From Bacillus sp. EB600 (GTDB taxonomy: Bacteria > Bacillota > Bacilli > Bacillales > Cytobacillaceae): a stretch of DNA of 64,000 nt. Under the pieces are notes generated by a model. That model searched no databases. It saw only the letters and a list, made by a program, of their open reading frames with translations, and had not been told where the DNA came from. Where the stretch lies: contig NZ_JAEVLT010000017.1 in NCBI RefSeq assembly GCF_024494385.1, positions 29,586 through 93,585 on the forward strand. The letters are read 5' to 3'. Made by a program: the position numbers and the translations under genes. Below, in pieces: positions 19,131-28,640 of this stretch. Each line of letters starts with the position of its first letter. Position 1 is the first letter of the stretch.

Positions 19131-21283
19131 CGTCCAATTCCTTTCCGCTGTTGAAGGTCAAACAGCACGTTATAACAATTTGATTGCAAATGGACAAATT
19201 CATCCACGCCGGCCTGTTTATAAAGTTCCATATGTTCTAAATTTGGAAGCCCTGCTACGAACAGGGTAATTTCAGGATTTTCCTGTTTAAGCTCCCGCGC
19301 CAACAGTGGGACTAGTTCGGGATATACGGCGTCATTCGAACAGATTGCAACAACGGAAGCACCGGATTCCAGTGCAGCATGAACCGCTTGATCTACGGTG
19401 TCAAATCCGTTATTGGAAATCACTTCAAAGCCGCCCGTCTCAAAAAATCCTTTCGCAAAATCTGCCCGCGCTTTGTGCTGTGGAATCGGCCCTATATTGG
19501 CAAGGAAGACCTTCGGATAGGAGCCGTTATTTTCTTTAAAAATTTCAGCTTTTTGCCGTAAAACTTCAAAGCGTTCTACTCCACGATGCAGATTTAATGC
19601 TTGAATTGTCGGAGGAGCCTCATCTGATTCGCTGACAGCCTGAACCCATTCACCTAAAGAGACACCCGCATGGACCGCCTTTAGTGAGGTATCCACGATT
19701 TCTTCTCTAGTAGTTCTCAATCGATTAAGCAATGTTTCCTTTTTCAATCCATCCGTTAATTTTCGGGACGAACATGCCTCTAAACATCGGGATTGATAGG
19801 CAGATTCCCGATCCCCCTCATGCTCTGAAAGCTTTTGCTCGCTCAAGTTTGGATACATATTCGTTCCTACAAATTTATCTTTGCGCCGTCCGATATTCAC
19901 AAAACGCCGGTCTGCGATCTCTTTGATTTGGGCTTGTACATAACCGCTCTCAAGCGTCTTAAACATCCCGCCATTCCCTTCAATAAGCTGGAATTGTTCC
20001 CAAGCTTGTTTAGCAAGAGAATCGGTTAAAGATTCAATGTACCAGGAGCCGCCTGCCGGGTCCGCCACCTTCGATAGGTGTGCTTCTTTTTCCAGTATGA
20101 TTTGCGTATTTCTGGAAATTCGGCGCGAAAATTCATCTGCCGGCCGAACTGCTTCATCAAAAGACGAGACATGAAGACTATCAACGCCGGCAATAATGGC
20201 AGCGAAAGCTTCCGCCGTACCACGAAGCATATTGACATACGGATCGTACACGGTTTTGGTCCAGAATGATGTCCGGGCATGAATTGTCATTTTCTGTGCT
20301 TCTTCATTTCCCCCAAACACATCAATGATTTTAGACCAAAGTAAACGTCCGGCACGAAGCTTGGCGATCTCCATGAAGAAATTGGAGCCGATCGAGAAGG
20401 AAAAGAGCATTTTCGGTGCAATCTCTTCAATAGACAATCCTCTTTCCTGCATTTCACGAACATATTCCACACCGGAAGCAAGCGCAAATGACAGCTCTTG
20501 AACAGCATTCGCTCCTGCATTATGGAAAGGATCTCCCTGTACCAGAATTGTTTTTAATTCCGGGGTTTCATTATTTGCCCATAAGGTAAGGTCTGCCATT
20601 AATTCATAAGCTTTCTGCAGCGAAAACGGGATCGTCCCTTCTTTTACCAGTGTTCCTAACGGATCCATACCCACACAACCGCGCAGCTTGCTTATATCCA
20701 TTCCCTTCTGTTGAGTATGCCTAACAAGCATGCTATAGATCGGTAATCCTGCACAACCTGCCTGAATAAGAAGTGGAGTATGTTCAAGGTCGATTCCCTC
20801 TAAGGCTTGATTTAGATCCTGTAAGGAACTAATCGATACTCCCCCGTTCCCTACTTTTTCCGGCAGGGCTTGATCCGGATCCTGTCCTAAGGCAGAGGCT
20901 TGATCGAGAACAAGGTTGAGCATTGTCTGGCCGCGGTTTAAATCATGTTTAGCGGCTTCATTAAATTCTTTAGCTGTACTATAGACGAGCTCCTGACATA
21001 CCTCCCAAGGTTTTTCCTGATAACCTAATGCGCGTGTTCCACGCACATAAGGAACTGTTCCCGGCAGTGAAGATAGGTGTGAAAGCCCCTCAATATCCTC
21101 CTGCCGATACATCGTTTGCAGAGAAATACCCTCATATGTTTTCGAAACAAGCTTCTCCTCAAAAGAGGCGCCTTTTAATGACTTTTCCGCTGCTTTGCGC
21201 CACTCTTGATACGTAGGGACGGGAAACTCGCTGAATAACCGGTTTTCCTCACTTAATTCTTGCTTTTGATCAACTTTTAACAT
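19127..21283 (-). CDS. mutA: Methylmalonyl-CoA mutase small subunit
   Basis: The non-catalytic partner of MutB in the heterodimeric mutase (718 aa). The barrel domain is homologous ([51 protein letters not shown]). The C-terminal B12-like domain lacks the DxHxxG cobalamin ligand (it reads [17 protein letters not shown]), as expected for the small subunit. ATG follows GGGGGATAA. It sits 33 bases after the BCCP gene in the same operon. Confidence 0.93.
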   Translation of the reverse strand: MLKVDQKQELSEENRLFSEFPVPTYQEWRKAAEKSLKGASFEEKLVSKTYEGISLQTMYRQEDIEGLSHLSSLPGTVPYVRGTRALGYQEKPWEVCQELVYSTAKEFNEAAKHDLNRGQTMLNLVLDQASALGQDPDQALPEKVGNGGVSISSLQDLNQALEGIDLEHTPLLIQAGCAGLPIYSMLVRHTQQKGMDISKLRGCVGMDPLGTLVKEGTIPFSLQKAYELMADLTLWANNETPELKTILVQGDPFHNAGANAVQELSFALASGVEYVREMQERGLSIEEIAPKMLFSFSIGSNFFMEIAKLRAGRLLWSKIIDVFGGNEEAQKMTIHARTSFWTKTVYDPYVNMLRGTAEAFAAIIAGVDSLHVSSFDEAVRPADEFSRRISRNTQIILEKEAHLSKVADPAGGSWYIESLTDSLAKQAWEQFQLIEGNGGMFKTLESGYVQAQIKEIADRRFVNIGRRKDKFVGTNMYPNLSEQKLSEHEGDRESAYQSRCLEACSSRKLTDGLKKETLLNRLRTTREEIVDTSLKAVHAGVSLGEWVQAVSESDEAPPTIQALNLHRGVERFEVLRQKAEIFKENNGSYPKVFLANIGPIPQHKARADFAKGFFETGGFEVISNNGFDTVDQAVHAALESGASVVAICSNDAVYPELVPLLARELKQENPEITLFVAGLPNLEHMELYKQAGVDEFVHLQSNCYNVLFDLQQRKGIGR

Positions 21284-21316
21284 CCGTTATCCCCCTCTCT
21301 TCTTCAAGCTTTCATG

Positions 21317-21856
21317 CTATTCTGTTTTCACAAGGAAGAGCGGCTGACCATACTCAACTAACTGGCCATTCTCAACCAACACGTCAACAATCTCACCGTT
21401 ACCATCTGCTTCAATTTCGTTAAATAGCTTCATCGCTTCCAATATGCATACGACGGTCGATTTCTCGACTTTATCACCGATTTTCACAAACGGATCTGCA
21501 TCCACACCCGGAGCTTGATAGAATGTTCCTACCATTGGCGAAACAATCTTAAATAAACTTGGATCATCTGCATCGATTGGCTTTTGACGCTCTTCTTTTA
21601 CAGGTTTCGTTTCAACTGAAAAGGGTTGAAATGCAGGTTTTGAGATTTCCTTTTCCGCCGGAGTTGGAGCTTCTTTAACAGCTAAAGGCAATACCTGAGC
21701 TTTTGGTGGTTCTATCTTTACAAAACTGGCTAAAGCGCCTTCTTGCTTCTTTAAAGAAATCTTCGATTCAGCTTCCCCCAAATCAACTTCCAATTCCTGA
21801 AGGGCTGACTCATCAAAAAGGTTGATTATTTCTCTAATTTCATGCATCTTCCACAT
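21317..21856 (-). CDS. accB: Biotin carboxyl carrier protein
   Basis: An AccB-like carrier of 179 aa. N-terminal helix [20 protein letters not shown], a Pro/Ala/Glu-rich linker, then a biotinyl domain with the canonical site [15 protein letters not shown] (biotin lysine in EAMK) and [18 protein letters not shown]. It lies between the biotin carboxylase and mutA, so it is the likely carrier for propionyl-CoA carboxylation. It could also be a paralogue of the acetyl-CoA carboxylase carrier. Confidence 0.92.
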   Translation of the reverse strand: MWKMHEIREIINLFDESALQELEVDLGEAESKISLKKQEGALASFVKIEPPKAQVLPLAVKEAPTPAEKEISKPAFQPFSVETKPVKEERQKPIDADDPSLFKIVSPMVGTFYQAPGVDADPFVKIGDKVEKSTVVCILEAMKLFNEIEADGNGEIVDVLVENGQLVEYGQPLFLVKTE

Positions 21857-21873
21857 TTTTCATTCTCTCCTTA

Positions 21874-23226
21874 TTAGTCTTCTATTTTGATAGAATGCAA
21901 TTCTAAAAATTTAGTATTGAAATCACCATTGACAAAAGCTTCATGCTCTAATAATTGAAGATGGAATGGGATCGTTGTTTTAATACCGCTTATCTCAAAC
22001 TCTGATAAAGCGCGTTTCATCCGTTGAATGGCCTCATTACGGTCCTTTCCCCAAACGATGATTTTTGCCACCATCGAATCATAAAATGGAGAAATCTGAT
22101 AACCCGGATAGACTGCACTATCCACTCTTACACCGTATCCACCTGGGGGAAGGTACATTTCAACCTTACCTGGTGACGGCATAAAGTTCTTTGCCGGATT
22201 TTCTGCATTAATCCGGCATTCTAACGCCCAACCGTTTATCCTTATATCGCTTTGCTGAAAAGACAGTGGATAGCCTGCAGCTACAGTAATCTGTTCCCTG
22301 ATCAAATCGACCCCTGTAATCATCTCCGTAACGGGATGCTCTACCTGGATGCGGGTATTCATCTCCATAAAAAAGAATTGTCCATGTTTATCCAAAAGGA
22401 ATTCGACGGTCCCTGCACCGTGATAGTTAACAGATTTAGCTGCTGCGACGGCTGCATTTCCCATTTGCTCTCTTAGTTCTTGATTAAGGGCCGGTGATGG
22501 AGCTTCTTCAACTAGTTTTTGATGGCGCCGCTGGATTGAGCAATCCCGTTCCCCAAGGTAAACGACATTCCCCATTTTATCTGCAATAATCTGAATTTCT
22601 ACATGGCGAGGCTCCTCCAAATACTTCTCGATATAAACACCCGAGTTCCCAAAAGCGGTTTCAGCTTCTTTCTGCGCTTGCCGGATGGCCTTTCTCAGTT
22701 CGGTTTCATCGTTAGCTACCCTCATTCCCTTTCCGCCGCCGCCAGCAGTGGCCTTAACGATAACAGGGTAACCGATTCCATTTGCGACCTTGACTGCTTC
22801 TTCCAGATCCTCGACTAACCCCTCTGTACCAGGAACAGTAGGAACGCCTGCCTGCTTCATCGTATCTCTAGCAACCGCTTTTTCCCCCATCTTATTGATT
22901 GCCTCAGCAGCAGGTCCAATAAAGGTAATATTGCACTCGGTACAAAACTCTGCAAAATCTGCATTTTCTGCTAAGAAACCATAGCCGGGATGAATCGCAT
23001 CTGCATTCGATAGTAAAGCAGCACTTATCAAATTTGTCATATTTAAATAGCTGTCTTTCGATGCTGTTGGGCCAATGCAATAGGCTTCATCCGCCATTTT
23101 TACATGCAAGGACTCTTTGTCTGCCTCCGAATAGACGGCAACAGTATGAATCCCCATCTCCCGACAAGCACGGATCACACGAACCGCAATTTCTCCCCGA
23201 TTGGCAATAAGTACTTTCTTAAACAT
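21874..23226 (-). CDS. accC: Biotin carboxylase subunit
   Basis: ATP-grasp enzyme that carboxylates biotin on the carrier protein. Signatures: [37 protein letters not shown], the glycine-rich loop [34 protein letters not shown] and [18 protein letters not shown]. 450 aa, typical of stand-alone AccC. I choose ATG 23226 with GGGGAGGAA upstream; a TTG one codon earlier is also open. Located upstream of accB and mutAB, hence assigned to propionyl-CoA carboxylase rather than housekeeping acetyl-CoA carboxylase. Confidence 0.93.
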   Translation of the reverse strand: MFKKVLIANRGEIAVRVIRACREMGIHTVAVYSEADKESLHVKMADEAYCIGPTASKDSYLNMTNLISAALLSNADAIHPGYGFLAENADFAEFCTECNITFIGPAAEAINKMGEKAVARDTMKQAGVPTVPGTEGLVEDLEEAVKVANGIGYPVIVKATAGGGGKGMRVANDETELRKAIRQAQKEAETAFGNSGVYIEKYLEEPRHVEIQIIADKMGNVVYLGERDCSIQRRHQKLVEEAPSPALNQELREQMGNAAVAAAKSVNYHGAGTVEFLLDKHGQFFFMEMNTRIQVEHPVTEMITGVDLIREQITVAAGYPLSFQQSDIRINGWALECRINAENPAKNFMPSPGKVEMYLPPGGYGVRVDSAVYPGYQISPFYDSMVAKIIVWGKDRNEAIQRMKRALSEFEISGIKTTIPFHLQLLEHEAFVNGDFNTKFLELHSIKIED

Positions 23227-23241
23227 CAATAATTCCTCCCC

Positions 23242-23733
23242 TTATTCCGGCATGACTATAAATAGCGGCTGCCCGTAATCCACCAATTGACCTTCTTCTA
23301 CAAGAACTTCAACGATTTCCCCATCTACATCCGATAGAATCTCATGGGAGAGCTTTAACGCCTCCATGTTGCACATGCCAACAATACTGTTGGATGTTAT
23401 TTTGTCTCCGACCTTTACATAAGGTTCTGCACCTGGTTTGATGGAAGAAGAGAACACTCCGATAAAAGTCGAAACAATTGTGTGCAATTGGTGCTCTTTG
23501 ACCTTCTCTTTTACTGCCGGTTCAGCAGGTATAGATTCTTCTAACGTAGCTGCCGCTTCGTTTAAGGCGGTTTGCAGCATTTCCTGTGGAGTTTCAACCA
23601 TTTGCTGGTCAATAATTTTAGGGAGAGGCTTTTTCATCGAAATCCTTACTCCTCCATTCTTCAAATTAAATTCCTGAATGGAAGATTTATTTACTAATTT
23701 AATCATTTCTCTCAGTTCAAGCATTTTTATCAT
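23242..23733 (-). CDS. Second BCCP-like protein with altered biotin motif
   Basis: A 163-aa protein parallel to the downstream carrier: N-terminal helix LELREMIKLVNKSSIQEFNL, a linker, and a C-terminal lipoyl/biotinyl fold ending VLVEEGQLVDYGQPLFIV. The usual EAMK is EALK in the segment CNMEALKLSHEILSD, and the residues before it differ (MCN instead of CIL). The lysine is kept, but Met is replaced by Leu. It is the first gene of the operon, after AAGGAGTG. It may be a poorly biotinylated carrier, a scaffold subunit, or a functional variant. Confidence 0.8.
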   Translation of the reverse strand: MIKMLELREMIKLVNKSSIQEFNLKNGGVRISMKKPLPKIIDQQMVETPQEMLQTALNEAAATLEESIPAEPAVKEKVKEHQLHTIVSTFIGVFSSSIKPGAEPYVKVGDKITSNSIVGMCNMEALKLSHEILSDVDGEIVEVLVEEGQLVDYGQPLFIVMPE

Positions 23734-23842
23734 CGATTGACACTCCTTTACTGTTTTTTCATTTACTTTTCATGTGTCGAAAAAAACTCTGATTTCTCCT
23801 TTAAACTGTAATTCTAATAAAAGCAGTCCCTCAAGCTTCAAA

Positions 23843-23858
23843 CCGACTAGTTGGTCCC
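23843..23858. promoter_or_regulatory. operator copy 1 (CCGACTAGTTGGTCCC)
   Basis: First of five near-identical boxes with core GACTAGTTGGTC. It is closest to the operon start (first ATG at 23733). Confidence 0.7.
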
Positions 23859-23907
23859 AAACGATTAATACATAATTATTTTTATATAATGGGATTTTCA
23901 TCACAGA

Positions 23908-23923
23908 CGGACTAGTTGGTCCG
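23908..23923. promoter_or_regulatory. operator copy 2 (CGGACTAGTTGGTCCG)
   Basis: Exact consensus. CGGAC and GTCCG form an inverted repeat around TAGTTG. Starts 65 bases after copy 1. Confidence 0.75.
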
Positions 23924-23971
23924 ACTGGAATAGTAATTGTCACTTCCCTTTTAATCGGGTACACATTCAGA

Positions 23972-23987
23972 CGGACTAGTTGGTCCG
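23972..23987. promoter_or_regulatory. operator copy 3 (CGGACTAGTTGGTCCG)
   Basis: Exact consensus, 64 bases after copy 2. A possible -10 box (TATAAT, minus strand, 24047-24042) lies between copies 3 and 4. Confidence 0.75.
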
Positions 23988-24075
23988 AAATTGCTATCAA
24001 AAAAAGCTAAAATAGTCGTTTTTAACATTTTTGCCTGATACATTATAAAAATATTAAATTTTGTAACAGTTAGCA

Positions 24076-24091
24076 CCGACTAGTTGGTTCC
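24076..24091. promoter_or_regulatory. operator copy 4 (CCGACTAGTTGGTTCC)
   Basis: One mismatch in the right arm. It lies 104 bases after copy 3, just upstream of where a -35 for the candidate TATAAT would fall on the minus strand. Confidence 0.7.
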
Positions 24092-24139
24092 TATTTTGCA
24101 ATATTCAGTCAAAAAAGTCAATACTTTATTTCAATAAGA

Positions 24140-24155
24140 CTGACTAGTTGGTCCG
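24140..24155. promoter_or_regulatory. operator copy 5 (CTGACTAGTTGGTCCG)
   Basis: Fifth copy, 64 bases after copy 4. A degenerate inverted copy (AACCAACTACTG, 24189-24200) follows before the TetR stop. All lie between the TetR gene and the propionyl-CoA operon. Confidence 0.7.
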
Positions 24156-24202
24156 CCATTACCGCAAATAGATTGCATGCGTTAGACAAACCAACTACTG
24201 CA

Positions 24203-24862
24203 TTAAAAAAAGTTATTTCCCAAACTAAGATCTTCAGGATAGGACCTTATAAAAAATTTCGAAAAATCAGGATTTTCCTTTGCTTCCTTTGTTAAAATTG
24301 AATGTAAAATAATATCGGCATAAATATCGGCAATTTCTTCGATTGTGTACCGACCGTTTTTATTATACCACTTATAAATCCAGTTGATCATTCCAAATAC
24401 CGCCATCGCAATGATTGGCACCGGCAGTTCTTTACGAAACTCCCCACACTCGACCCCATCCTGAATGACTTTAAACATTAATTTTTTATACTGGTCTCTT
24501 TTTACCTTTATTTTTTTAAAGTATTCAGGAGCCAGATATGAACTTTCTTGATAGAAAACAGTAACTTCTGATTTGTACAAATCAATCATGGTAACAAAGG
24601 ATTTAATGATATTGTGGAGCCTCTCGGTTGGCGTATTCCACTGTTCGCAAGCTGCTTGCCCCTTTTCTAATACATAGGAAATAAATTGATCATGGATCAC
24701 ATAAAGCAGTTCATCCTTTGATTTAAAATTATGATAAAATCCTCCTTTTGATGATTCACACTCTTTAACAATTTGGTCAACAGTGACCCTGTGAAAGCCT
24801 TGTGCTTCAAACAATCGGAGCGATGTCTCAATAATTCGATCTCGTAATGATTTTTTTATCAT
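24203..24862 (-). CDS. TetR/AcrR family regulator, probable repressor of the propionyl-CoA operon
   Basis: A 219-aa one-component regulator. The N-terminal helix-turn-helix is typical (HRVTVDQIVKECESSKGGFYHNFKSKDELL). The C-terminal helical domain would bind an effector, plausibly an acyl-CoA as in FadR/YsiA-type TetR proteins; this is inference. It lies just upstream of the array of five palindromic boxes and is transcribed in the same direction as the operon, so it is the obvious candidate to bind them. Confidence 0.85.
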   Translation of the reverse strand: MIKKSLRDRIIETSLRLFEAQGFHRVTVDQIVKECESSKGGFYHNFKSKDELLYVIHDQFISYVLEKGQAACEQWNTPTERLHNIIKSFVTMIDLYKSEVTVFYQESSYLAPEYFKKIKVKRDQYKKLMFKVIQDGVECGEFRKELPVPIIAMAVFGMINWIYKWYNKNGRYTIEEIADIYADIILHSILTKEAKENPDFSKFFIRSYPEDLSLGNNFF

Positions 24863-25176
24863 TCATCTTCACCCTATTTTATTTTACCATTCCTCCTTAT
24901 TATTTAGAAACTCTTCAATTTAAAAATTTAAAGTTTCGAATCAAAAAGTTATAGCGCCACTATTTACAAAGGAACGACAAGCTTTGTAAATGCTGTCCGG
25001 GGTTGGTCTACCATATCATTACGGCCGCTTTTTTTTTTCAAAATTTTCTTAACTCAACTTTCGCACCTTAAAAAATATGATGAGTTTAAATGGCTGTAAA
25101 GTTCAGAGTAGTTGAAATATAGTCTTGACATTAAAAATAGGCATGAAAAAACACCTCATCGTTTGTTATAGTTGAT

Positions 25177-25398
25177 TTGTCGAGAATCACCATAACGATA
25201 CAGAAGAGGTGCCTCCCGGGTCAAAATAAGCAACTACCTAATGAACTAACATCAACATTTAAAGGATTAAAGGTGCTAAAACATCTAAGAAAAGCTGGGA
25301 TTACACAGTCTTTTGGCTATTCTCGTGGTCTTCTTTTTCAACTGATTTTTTGTTTGATCTTTGAAAACAAGAACTGGTTTCGGACACTTGAAAGTTAG
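25177..25398 (+). mobile_element. transposase N-terminal remnant (IS4-like)
   Basis: About 70 codons resembling the N-terminus of a DDE transposase found in Bacillaceae: QNKQLPNELTSTFKGLKVLKHLRKAG, then SRGLLFQLIFCLIFENKNWFRTLES, and stop. The catalytic DDE part is absent. The only open start is TTG. A possible terminal sequence with inverted parts (CACCTC...GAGGTG, 25152-25212) precedes it. The rest of 24863-25485 shows no gene. Confidence 0.55.
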
Positions 25399-25485
25399 GT
25401 GGATTTTTTGACAATTTATGCATTTATTCATTCCACACTACACTGGCATCATTTGAACAGTGTCAGGACCACCGCTCGTTCATGA

Positions 25486-26625
25486 TTATTCTTCTTCTCG
25501 TAACAGAAGGGCTTCCTTCGCCATAACCGCAAGCTCAATTGTTTCAAGGGTTTTGCAATAATGATTTAAAATCTCTCCATTCAAACTGACTTCTTCATGA
25601 ATATAATCCAGAACATGCCAATCCTCAAACCAATCTCCGCTCTTCGCCTCTTCATGAGGGGTATTCGGCCAGGCATATTTTAAAGGCGGGCTGTACAGCC
25701 GCTCGGCGCCCTTTCTCAACACGCAATTCTTGACCCGTCGCTTATAAAGGGATCGGGGAAAAGATTCATTTACATCATTAAACAAATCAGGCCAATAATC
25801 TTTCCGTGAGCCCGTGTGAGGGTGTTCATGCGCCCATTTCAAGACCCCCTCCAGAATCTTTTCACGCTGAAAAAGAAGCGAATATAATTTTTTTCCGAAT
25901 AAAATTCTTTCGTGGAGCGAAGTGAAATATCGTGAGGTGGCGCCGGCAAGTGAAGTTTTCTCCCTTTTTTCCCCTGCACAGTAGGGAAAAAGAATGTTAT
26001 TGAGTCGCAAAAATTCATACATTTTGAAGCTGACCGTACCGGTTACAGTTTTTTTGAAATGATTATTTTGAATCAATCTTTTTTCCAAATAGCTTTGTTC
26101 GTTTATCACCGTCGCAATCGCCAACGTATAGCTATCCCCGCTGTGCCAAAAATAACGCCACATCGTTTCCATGAAGGTGGAAGTGTAAAAAAAAGGTAAA
26201 AGATGGAACATTTCTTGGCTACCCCTCACACTCAGGTCATAAACCAAAAATTGAGGAAACACATCTTGAAAAATCAACCAACTGCCTCGTTCCAAAAAGG
26301 AAAAAAAAGCTTTCTGATCTCTTTCAGGCAGAAGTTTTGTCAGCAATTCCCCTTTTAAATCCGTCATGTTCCATCCGACGTTTCGCGATACCATATGTCC
26401 GAGAAGGGCCCAATGTATTTCAGGGTGCTGAAGGTAAAACTGAAAATAAGCTTGCGTCCGTGTTAGATTGTTTTGGTTAAGTTGTCTCGTCTGTTCTCTT
26501 ATAAGGTGAATACATTGTTTATCATTTTCTGATAAACAGGGCAGAAGGCCGGAAGATTTCTTTTTCATCTTTTTTTTCAATTCTTTTTTTACATCTGAGA
26601 AAGAGTCCAGCAAAAACGGCATCAT
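25486..26625 (-). CDS. DUF2515 family protein (YppC-like)
   Basis: A 379-aa protein resembling B. subtilis YppC (DUF2515), of unknown function. Basic N-terminus (KKELKKKMKKK), then a helical, aromatic-rich body (NNLTRTQAYFQFYLQHPEIHWALLGHMVSRN; FFSFLERGSWLIFQDVFPQFL) and the C-terminal block WFEDWHVLDYIHEE. No clear signal peptide. Two tandem ATG codons at the start with GAAAGG upstream. It stands between a transposase remnant and the TnpB-related element. Confidence 0.75.
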   Translation of the reverse strand: MMPFLLDSFSDVKKELKKKMKKKSSGLLPCLSENDKQCIHLIREQTRQLNQNNLTRTQAYFQFYLQHPEIHWALLGHMVSRNVGWNMTDLKGELLTKLLPERDQKAFFSFLERGSWLIFQDVFPQFLVYDLSVRGSQEMFHLLPFFYTSTFMETMWRYFWHSGDSYTLAIATVINEQSYLEKRLIQNNHFKKTVTGTVSFKMYEFLRLNNILFPYCAGEKREKTSLAGATSRYFTSLHERILFGKKLYSLLFQREKILEGVLKWAHEHPHTGSRKDYWPDLFNDVNESFPRSLYKRRVKNCVLRKGAERLYSPPLKYAWPNTPHEEAKSGDWFEDWHVLDYIHEEVSLNGEILNHYCKTLETIELAVMAKEALLLREEE

Positions 26626-26729
26626 CCTTTCTCAAAGTTCATTTTGACTGTATTGGTCCTGGTTACTAAAATCTATTGAAAACTATTAAAAGTTATCAAA
26701 TAGTGAATAATCGCCCCCCGAACCAAGTA

Positions 26730-26885
26730 AAAAGGGCTGCCGTGACGATTCCCACGTCATTCCGTCAGGAAGGGAGTCTAACCCTCGCCATGAACCTGCT
26801 GTCCAAGGCAGCCTGCGGCGCTCTGTTAGAGCCGGCATTTGCGAATGTCCATTCCCTCTGTGGGTCAGCCATTCGCAAAATTTGA
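26730..26885 (-). ncRNA. GC-rich structured RNA downstream of tnpB-like gene (candidate omega/reRNA)
   Basis: Immediately after the tnpB-like stop the AT-rich background gives way to ~150 GC-rich bases. Read on the minus strand, TTTGCGAATG pairs with CATTCGCAAA (26879-26870 with 26847-26838). GGCTGCC (26813-26807) pairs with GGCAGCC (26741-26735), closing a multibranch region with an inner GACG/CGTC helix, and TTTTT follows. TnpB guide RNAs derive from exactly this position, the 3' end of the gene and beyond. The assignment is inference from position and structure. Confidence 0.55.
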
Positions 26886-26900
26886 ATTAGTAACCGAGGT

Positions 26901-28472
26901 TTAAACCTCCTTTAATTGAATAACATGGTTCTTTAAAATCAATGTTTTGTGGATCACGTTCCACAATTTCCAATGGTGATTTTCCTTAAATGTTTCAATA
27001 TTTTTGAGCATCCTGCCTAGAAATTTGCGTATTTGTTTGCCGCTATTTGATTTCTTCTCGGATTCTTCCATTGACCCGAGTGTTTGAATCAAATAAGGTT
27101 TGACCAAAACACGAAGTTCCTCCAATAATTCTGTGGGGATTTTTTCTTCGAAATCCAAGCCTCTCCTTCCGATTACGAAAGAAGCTGCTTCATGAACGGA
27201 CAGTCCGTACATCTCAGAGTATTTAAACCTTCCAATCACGGAAGTATAGGCTGGATTCACTTTTTTGATTTTAAACCCAAATTTCAATCTTCTTGAAATT
27301 AACGCTTTTTGTATTTTATTTTTTGCATAGGAATTTACTAATCGGTTAAAACGGTGGTCAGTATCATGATCTTGTTTTAATTTGATGTTCTCTAAAACAA
27401 ATGCACCAACGTTCCAGGATACTAAATATTCAATAATCTCCTTTGCCATTTCACCAGCTATGTTCGTCCTTCGATTGCTTCTAACATACTCCATTTCGTG
27501 ACAATAAAAGGTCCTTGACTCAAGAAGATTGCCTTGGCTTGTTAGAACAGAAACGGCTATTCTGTCAATGTTTACATCAATGCCGGCCACGAGATCGGAT
27601 GCGATTTTTTCGCTCCATTTTAATTCATAACCCCGAACCTCTAAATCATAGGTGATATGAACATAATATTTTTGATTCTTGCTTTTAATTTTAATCGAAT
27701 AAGGTTGATACTCTTCAATCGGTTTTCCTTTCGGGTTAAGTCCAATTTGATTTGGCATAATGAAATCTAGAATTTCATTGAAATATTTATCTGGAATATG
27801 GATATTAAATGTTATTCGCGGGCTGTTTTTACCTTCTTCTTGTAATAATGGGTTTGCCACTTCCAAATAAAACTGTTCATCCTCTTCATTAAATACAACT
27901 ACTCGTGTGTTTAGGTTGCCCTTTTTAGATTTATCCCCGCGGGAATACAAGGTGTTCGACCGAAGATCTTTCCATTCATCTTTTGATAGTTTGTTTTTCA
28001 TCCGAAGATAGAAGTTTTTCTTTCCTCCAAAAATAACCTTAGGGAGTGTTTTTTCATCCTGATGTTTCAATAAAGCCGTTTCTTTTTCTCGAAGTTGCTC
28101 TAAACGATTGTTTAACCCCTTTAAACAGATTTCTAACGGAACTTTCTTAGGAGTTTTCTTCCCAATTTGATAGCCTTCTATCTTTCGAAGAGTCTTTTGA
28201 ATTTTACTCTTTACTGCCTCAATACGAACCGGTAACAATTCTTTTTGACTTTCGATAACCGCTTGAGCTTGCATAACGGCATCTTCAGAAAACCTTTTAT
28301 TCAACCGGAAAACCCTCTGGATCTTTTTGATTAATTCCCCTGGCTTTTCACCTTCTAATAATCGATTAAATGAGTAATGCAAAGCAGAACAAAATACCTT
28401 CATTAGTTGATCAAAAAGAATTTTATCACTTTCTTTTTTTACATCTAATAAACATATCCGTGTTATTTTCAT
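26901..28472 (-). mobile_element. tnpB: IS200/IS605 TnpB-related protein (RuvC-like, no zinc finger)
   Basis: A 523-aa protein of the large TnpB-related group. The RuvC-like core shows AGIDVNIDRIAVSV (Asp299), VGAFVLENIKLKQ (Glu361) and VNPAYTSVIGRFKY. The third acid of canonical TnpB (DxNAA) is not evident: the segment reads GLSVHEAASFVIGRR (residues 423-437). There is no CxxC zinc finger. The N-terminal half is a long helical region with many Lys/Glu. No tnpA transposase is adjacent. Such proteins are RNA-guided nucleases in the canonical branch; this branch may be altered or inactive. ATG follows TTTGAGGAGAAAAAA. Confidence 0.8.
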
Positions 28473-28640
28473 TTTTTTCTCCTCAAATTTGGTTTATATT
28501 TTATATTTTACCAAATTATATACGAACATTCATTCGATTGCACAATAATATTTTAAATCTTTTGTTAACTTTTAGTAAGCTATTCTAAGCTGTTTTAACC
28601 TCCCCATCAAAGGAATGCATATTCATATTGCTCACGGAAT

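Noticed and set aside
23770..24000. 76-codon frame between the TetR gene and the propionyl-CoA operon
   Set aside because: It runs through three copies of the operator box and has no start signals; the box repeats explain its conserved look.
23843..24155. The five CGGACTAGTTGGTCCG boxes as a CRISPR array
   Set aside because: Repeats are only 16 bases, spacer lengths differ (48 and 88), there are no cas genes, and they sit in a promoter region beside a TetR gene.
26676..26885. 69-codon plus-strand frame over the structured RNA
   Set aside because: The base pairing and GC content fit RNA structure on the tnpB strand better than coding.
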